Of a stretch of 23,548 nt of DNA, positions 22,488 through 23,548 are shown piece by piece. Source of the stretch: JAOUFP01 sp947085825. Its GTDB lineage: Bacteria; Nitrospirota; Thermodesulfovibrionia; Thermodesulfovibrionales; UBA6898. The stretch lies in the NCBI GenBank assembly GCA_947085825.1, contig CAMTXX010000093.1:1-23548 (forward strand), in the 5' to 3' direction. Both the position numbers and the translations under genes were made by a program. Position 1 is the stretch's first letter. Every line of letters begins with the position of its first letter. The notes beneath the pieces were generated by a model. The model ran no database searches, had not been told where the DNA came from, and saw nothing but the letters and a program-made list of their open reading frames with translations.

Positions 22488-22741
22488 AGCGCTACTTTTC
22501 TACCGCCGAAGCCTGTTCTGTGCAAACGAATATCCTTAATTATCTCTGCCGCCGGACGATCATCCTCCCAAATGCCGCAGAGACCGCTCCCTTTAGCCTC
22601 ACCCTTCTTGTGATGTACTTTTACAGAAAGCACACTCTCCTTTAACGAGTGGATGATCTTCACAACCTGTGGAAGCGCCTCGCCGGGCATTTCCCGAACT
22701 TCCTTAAGGATCATCTTTTCATATTCAGCCCTTGTTCCCAT
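22484..22741 (-). CDS. vapB: Antitoxin of the VapBC pair
   Basis: An 85-residue protein upstream of and overlapping vapC by 4 nt. The N-terminus (EKMILKEVREMPGEALPQVVKIIHSLK) forms two helices like those of antitoxins that bind DNA as dimers. The C-terminus (GSGLCGIWEDDRPAAEIIKDI then RTGFGG) matches a family of antitoxins paired with PIN toxins; this part would wrap the toxin. GGAGGAAATT precedes the ATG at 22741. It is not a classical AbrB-type VapB, so the symbol reflects the partner. The bases 22742-22862 upstream hold no gene. Confidence 0.8.
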   Translation of the reverse strand: MGTRAEYEKMILKEVREMPGEALPQVVKIIHSLKESVLSVKVHHKKGEAKGSGLCGIWEDDRPAAEIIKDIRLHRTGFGGRKVAL

Positions 22742-22862
22742 AATTTCCTCCGTTATCCTCTTTTATATAATGCTTCACAGTAATATTCGAAGGCCCAGTA
22801 ACCGCATAACCCAATTATTCTTTCCTCATATTTCCTCAGATGATTCAGTTTCTTTTACCTCT

Positions 22863-23015
22863 TCAATTTTCCATGCGAAGCCACTGAGACAATAGTGCCT
22901 GAAGCCTTGTTAATTCGGCATTTTCTGCGTCTGCTGCCTCTGTGATAGCGGATTCAAGAATGTCGTTTTCATTAGGACCAGATAGTTTATAACGTCTCAT
23001 AATCGTTTGACCCAT
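22863..23015 (-). CDS. Small ORF of 50 residues between mod and vapB
   Basis: The frame starts at ATG 23015, preceded by AGGAGG with a 5-nt gap, and ends at TGA 22863. It encodes a 50-residue acidic, helical protein (MGQTIMRRYKLSGPNENDIL ... AELTRLQALLSQWLRMEN). It lies 14 bases after the mod stop, so it belongs to the same operon. I do not recognise it. In another frame the sequence stays open across the stop (IEEVKETESSEEI), so a late frameshift that shortened a slightly longer protein is possible. It may be a helper of the restriction system, but only position suggests so. Confidence 0.55.
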   Translation of the reverse strand: MGQTIMRRYKLSGPNENDILESAITEAADAENAELTRLQALLSQWLRMEN

Positions 23016-23029
23016 AAAGGCCTCCTTTT

Positions 23030-23412
23030 TTATGCATTCTGCCTAATTATTTTCAAACTCTCTATTCCTCTTGCGTCAATAATCTTTACTGCAACAGCCT
23101 TGCCCGGCGCGAATGGCAATGATGTTGTGCCGCCAAATGCCTGAATTTTTTCCTCATCAATCTCTGCTTTCAGGTTCTTTGCAAGTGTTGCCCAGCCTTC
23201 TTTTGCCCCTGCCATCGGGAAGAAGACCTGTGAGGGGAATAAACTTCTTCCGTCATAATCATGATCCAGCATCCACATGGCAATGTCGCCTTTGCCCCCG
23301 CTCTCAACCGTGCCGGTTTTCGGATTGTAGTAATCAAAGCCAAGGACTTCCACCTGATATAAATCCCCTTCATAACGCCCCTGCCTGTCGGCTTCCCCTC
23401 TTATCTTAACTG
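23030..23412 (-). pseudogene. C-terminal fragment of a type III DNA methyltransferase (Mod)
   Basis: The frame reads VKIRGEADRQGRYEGDLYQ, then VEVLGFDYYNPKTG, GGKGDIAMWMLDHDYDGRSL, FPSQVFFPMAG, EGWATLAKNLKAEID and VAVKIIDARGIESLKI. This is the C-terminal end of an adenine-specific methyltransferase of type III systems as I know them; it lacks the SAM-binding and DPPY regions, which lie N-terminal. Reading upstream, the family-like sequence stops near 23412 and an in-frame TAA occurs at 23419-23417. The only possible start is a GTG at 23353. The 5' part may lie beyond the window after an insertion, or may be lost. As seen, it cannot supply methylation for the intact Res downstream. Confidence 0.7.
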
Positions 23413-23469
23413 ATCTTTACCCATAAGTCCCGCTGGACACGGTAAATGTCCTGAGTTTTGGGAAAAATT

Positions 23470-23548
23470 CCCCCTTAGTAAAGGGGGCGGAGGGGGTTGT
23501 TTCTTGCTTTCTTCTTCCATATCGTATTCACAACCCCCTTTATCCCCC
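23470..23548. repeat. Inverted-repeat element next to the broken mod gene
   Basis: CCCCC/GGGGG hairpin (23470-23474 and 23483-23487) is followed by a larger inverted repeat: GGGGGTTGT (23492-23500) against ACAACCCCC (23530-23538), extending into GGGGG (23483-23487) and CCCCC (23544-23548). This looks like a dispersed G/C-rich repeat and continues past the window edge. It sits about 60 bases from the mod breakpoint. Confidence 0.5.

Overview
The window is a bacterial chromosomal segment in which ordinary core genes are flanked by mobile DNA. ScpB, a LysM/NlpC hydrolase, MoeA, an RlmD-type methyltransferase, glycogen synthase and GalT are bacterial. The large multi-sensor kinase, the many 4-base gene overlaps and the many short palindromic repeats suggest an environmental, probably anaerobic Nitrospirota- or Desulfobacterota-like lineage. 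That placement is a low-confidence inference; no rRNA or complete tRNA is present.

Layout. (1) Positions 1-3,300 look like a mobilizable replicon that is probably integrated: a MobA-type relaxase, a MobC-like protein, an oriT-like region, a small HTH/membrane-anchor protein, a hairpin-rich possible origin, and a primase-type Rep whose Shine-Dalgarno lies in a hairpin. (2) Positions 3,142-5,135 are a repeat and junction zone with two tRNA-like fragments, tandem repeats and a decayed IS1380-family insertion sequence. Its transposase carries insertions of two different short palindromic repeats. (3) Positions 5,198-8,880 hold scpB, a peptidoglycan hydrolase gene and a MoeA/periplasmic-binding-domain fusion. 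(4) Positions 8,899-9,089 are a MITE-like inverted-repeat element. (5) Positions 9,128-17,859 are a leftward cluster, galT-glgA-sensor kinase-response regulator-rlmD-like-orf, mostly joined by 4-nt overlaps. It links glycogen/sugar-nucleotide metabolism with a cytosolic and membrane sensing kinase. (6) Positions 17,982-19,142 hold an RNase Z-like MBL enzyme and a tiny SAP-domain Cys protein, convergent and directly abutting. (7) Positions 19,266-23,548 are a leftward type III restriction-like module: the end of a mod gene, a 50-codon ORF, a VapB-VapC toxin-antitoxin pair and an intact helicase-nuclease Res. The mod reading frame is cut near 23,415, next to an inverted-repeat element.

The most notable result is stratigraphic. 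Two unrelated short palindromic repeats (TCCCGAANGCNTTCGGGA and GTAGGYGCTTTAAGC) occur inside the IS1380 transposase relic at places where the conserved protein is interrupted, and both also occur elsewhere in the window. This suggests that they are, or were, mobile.
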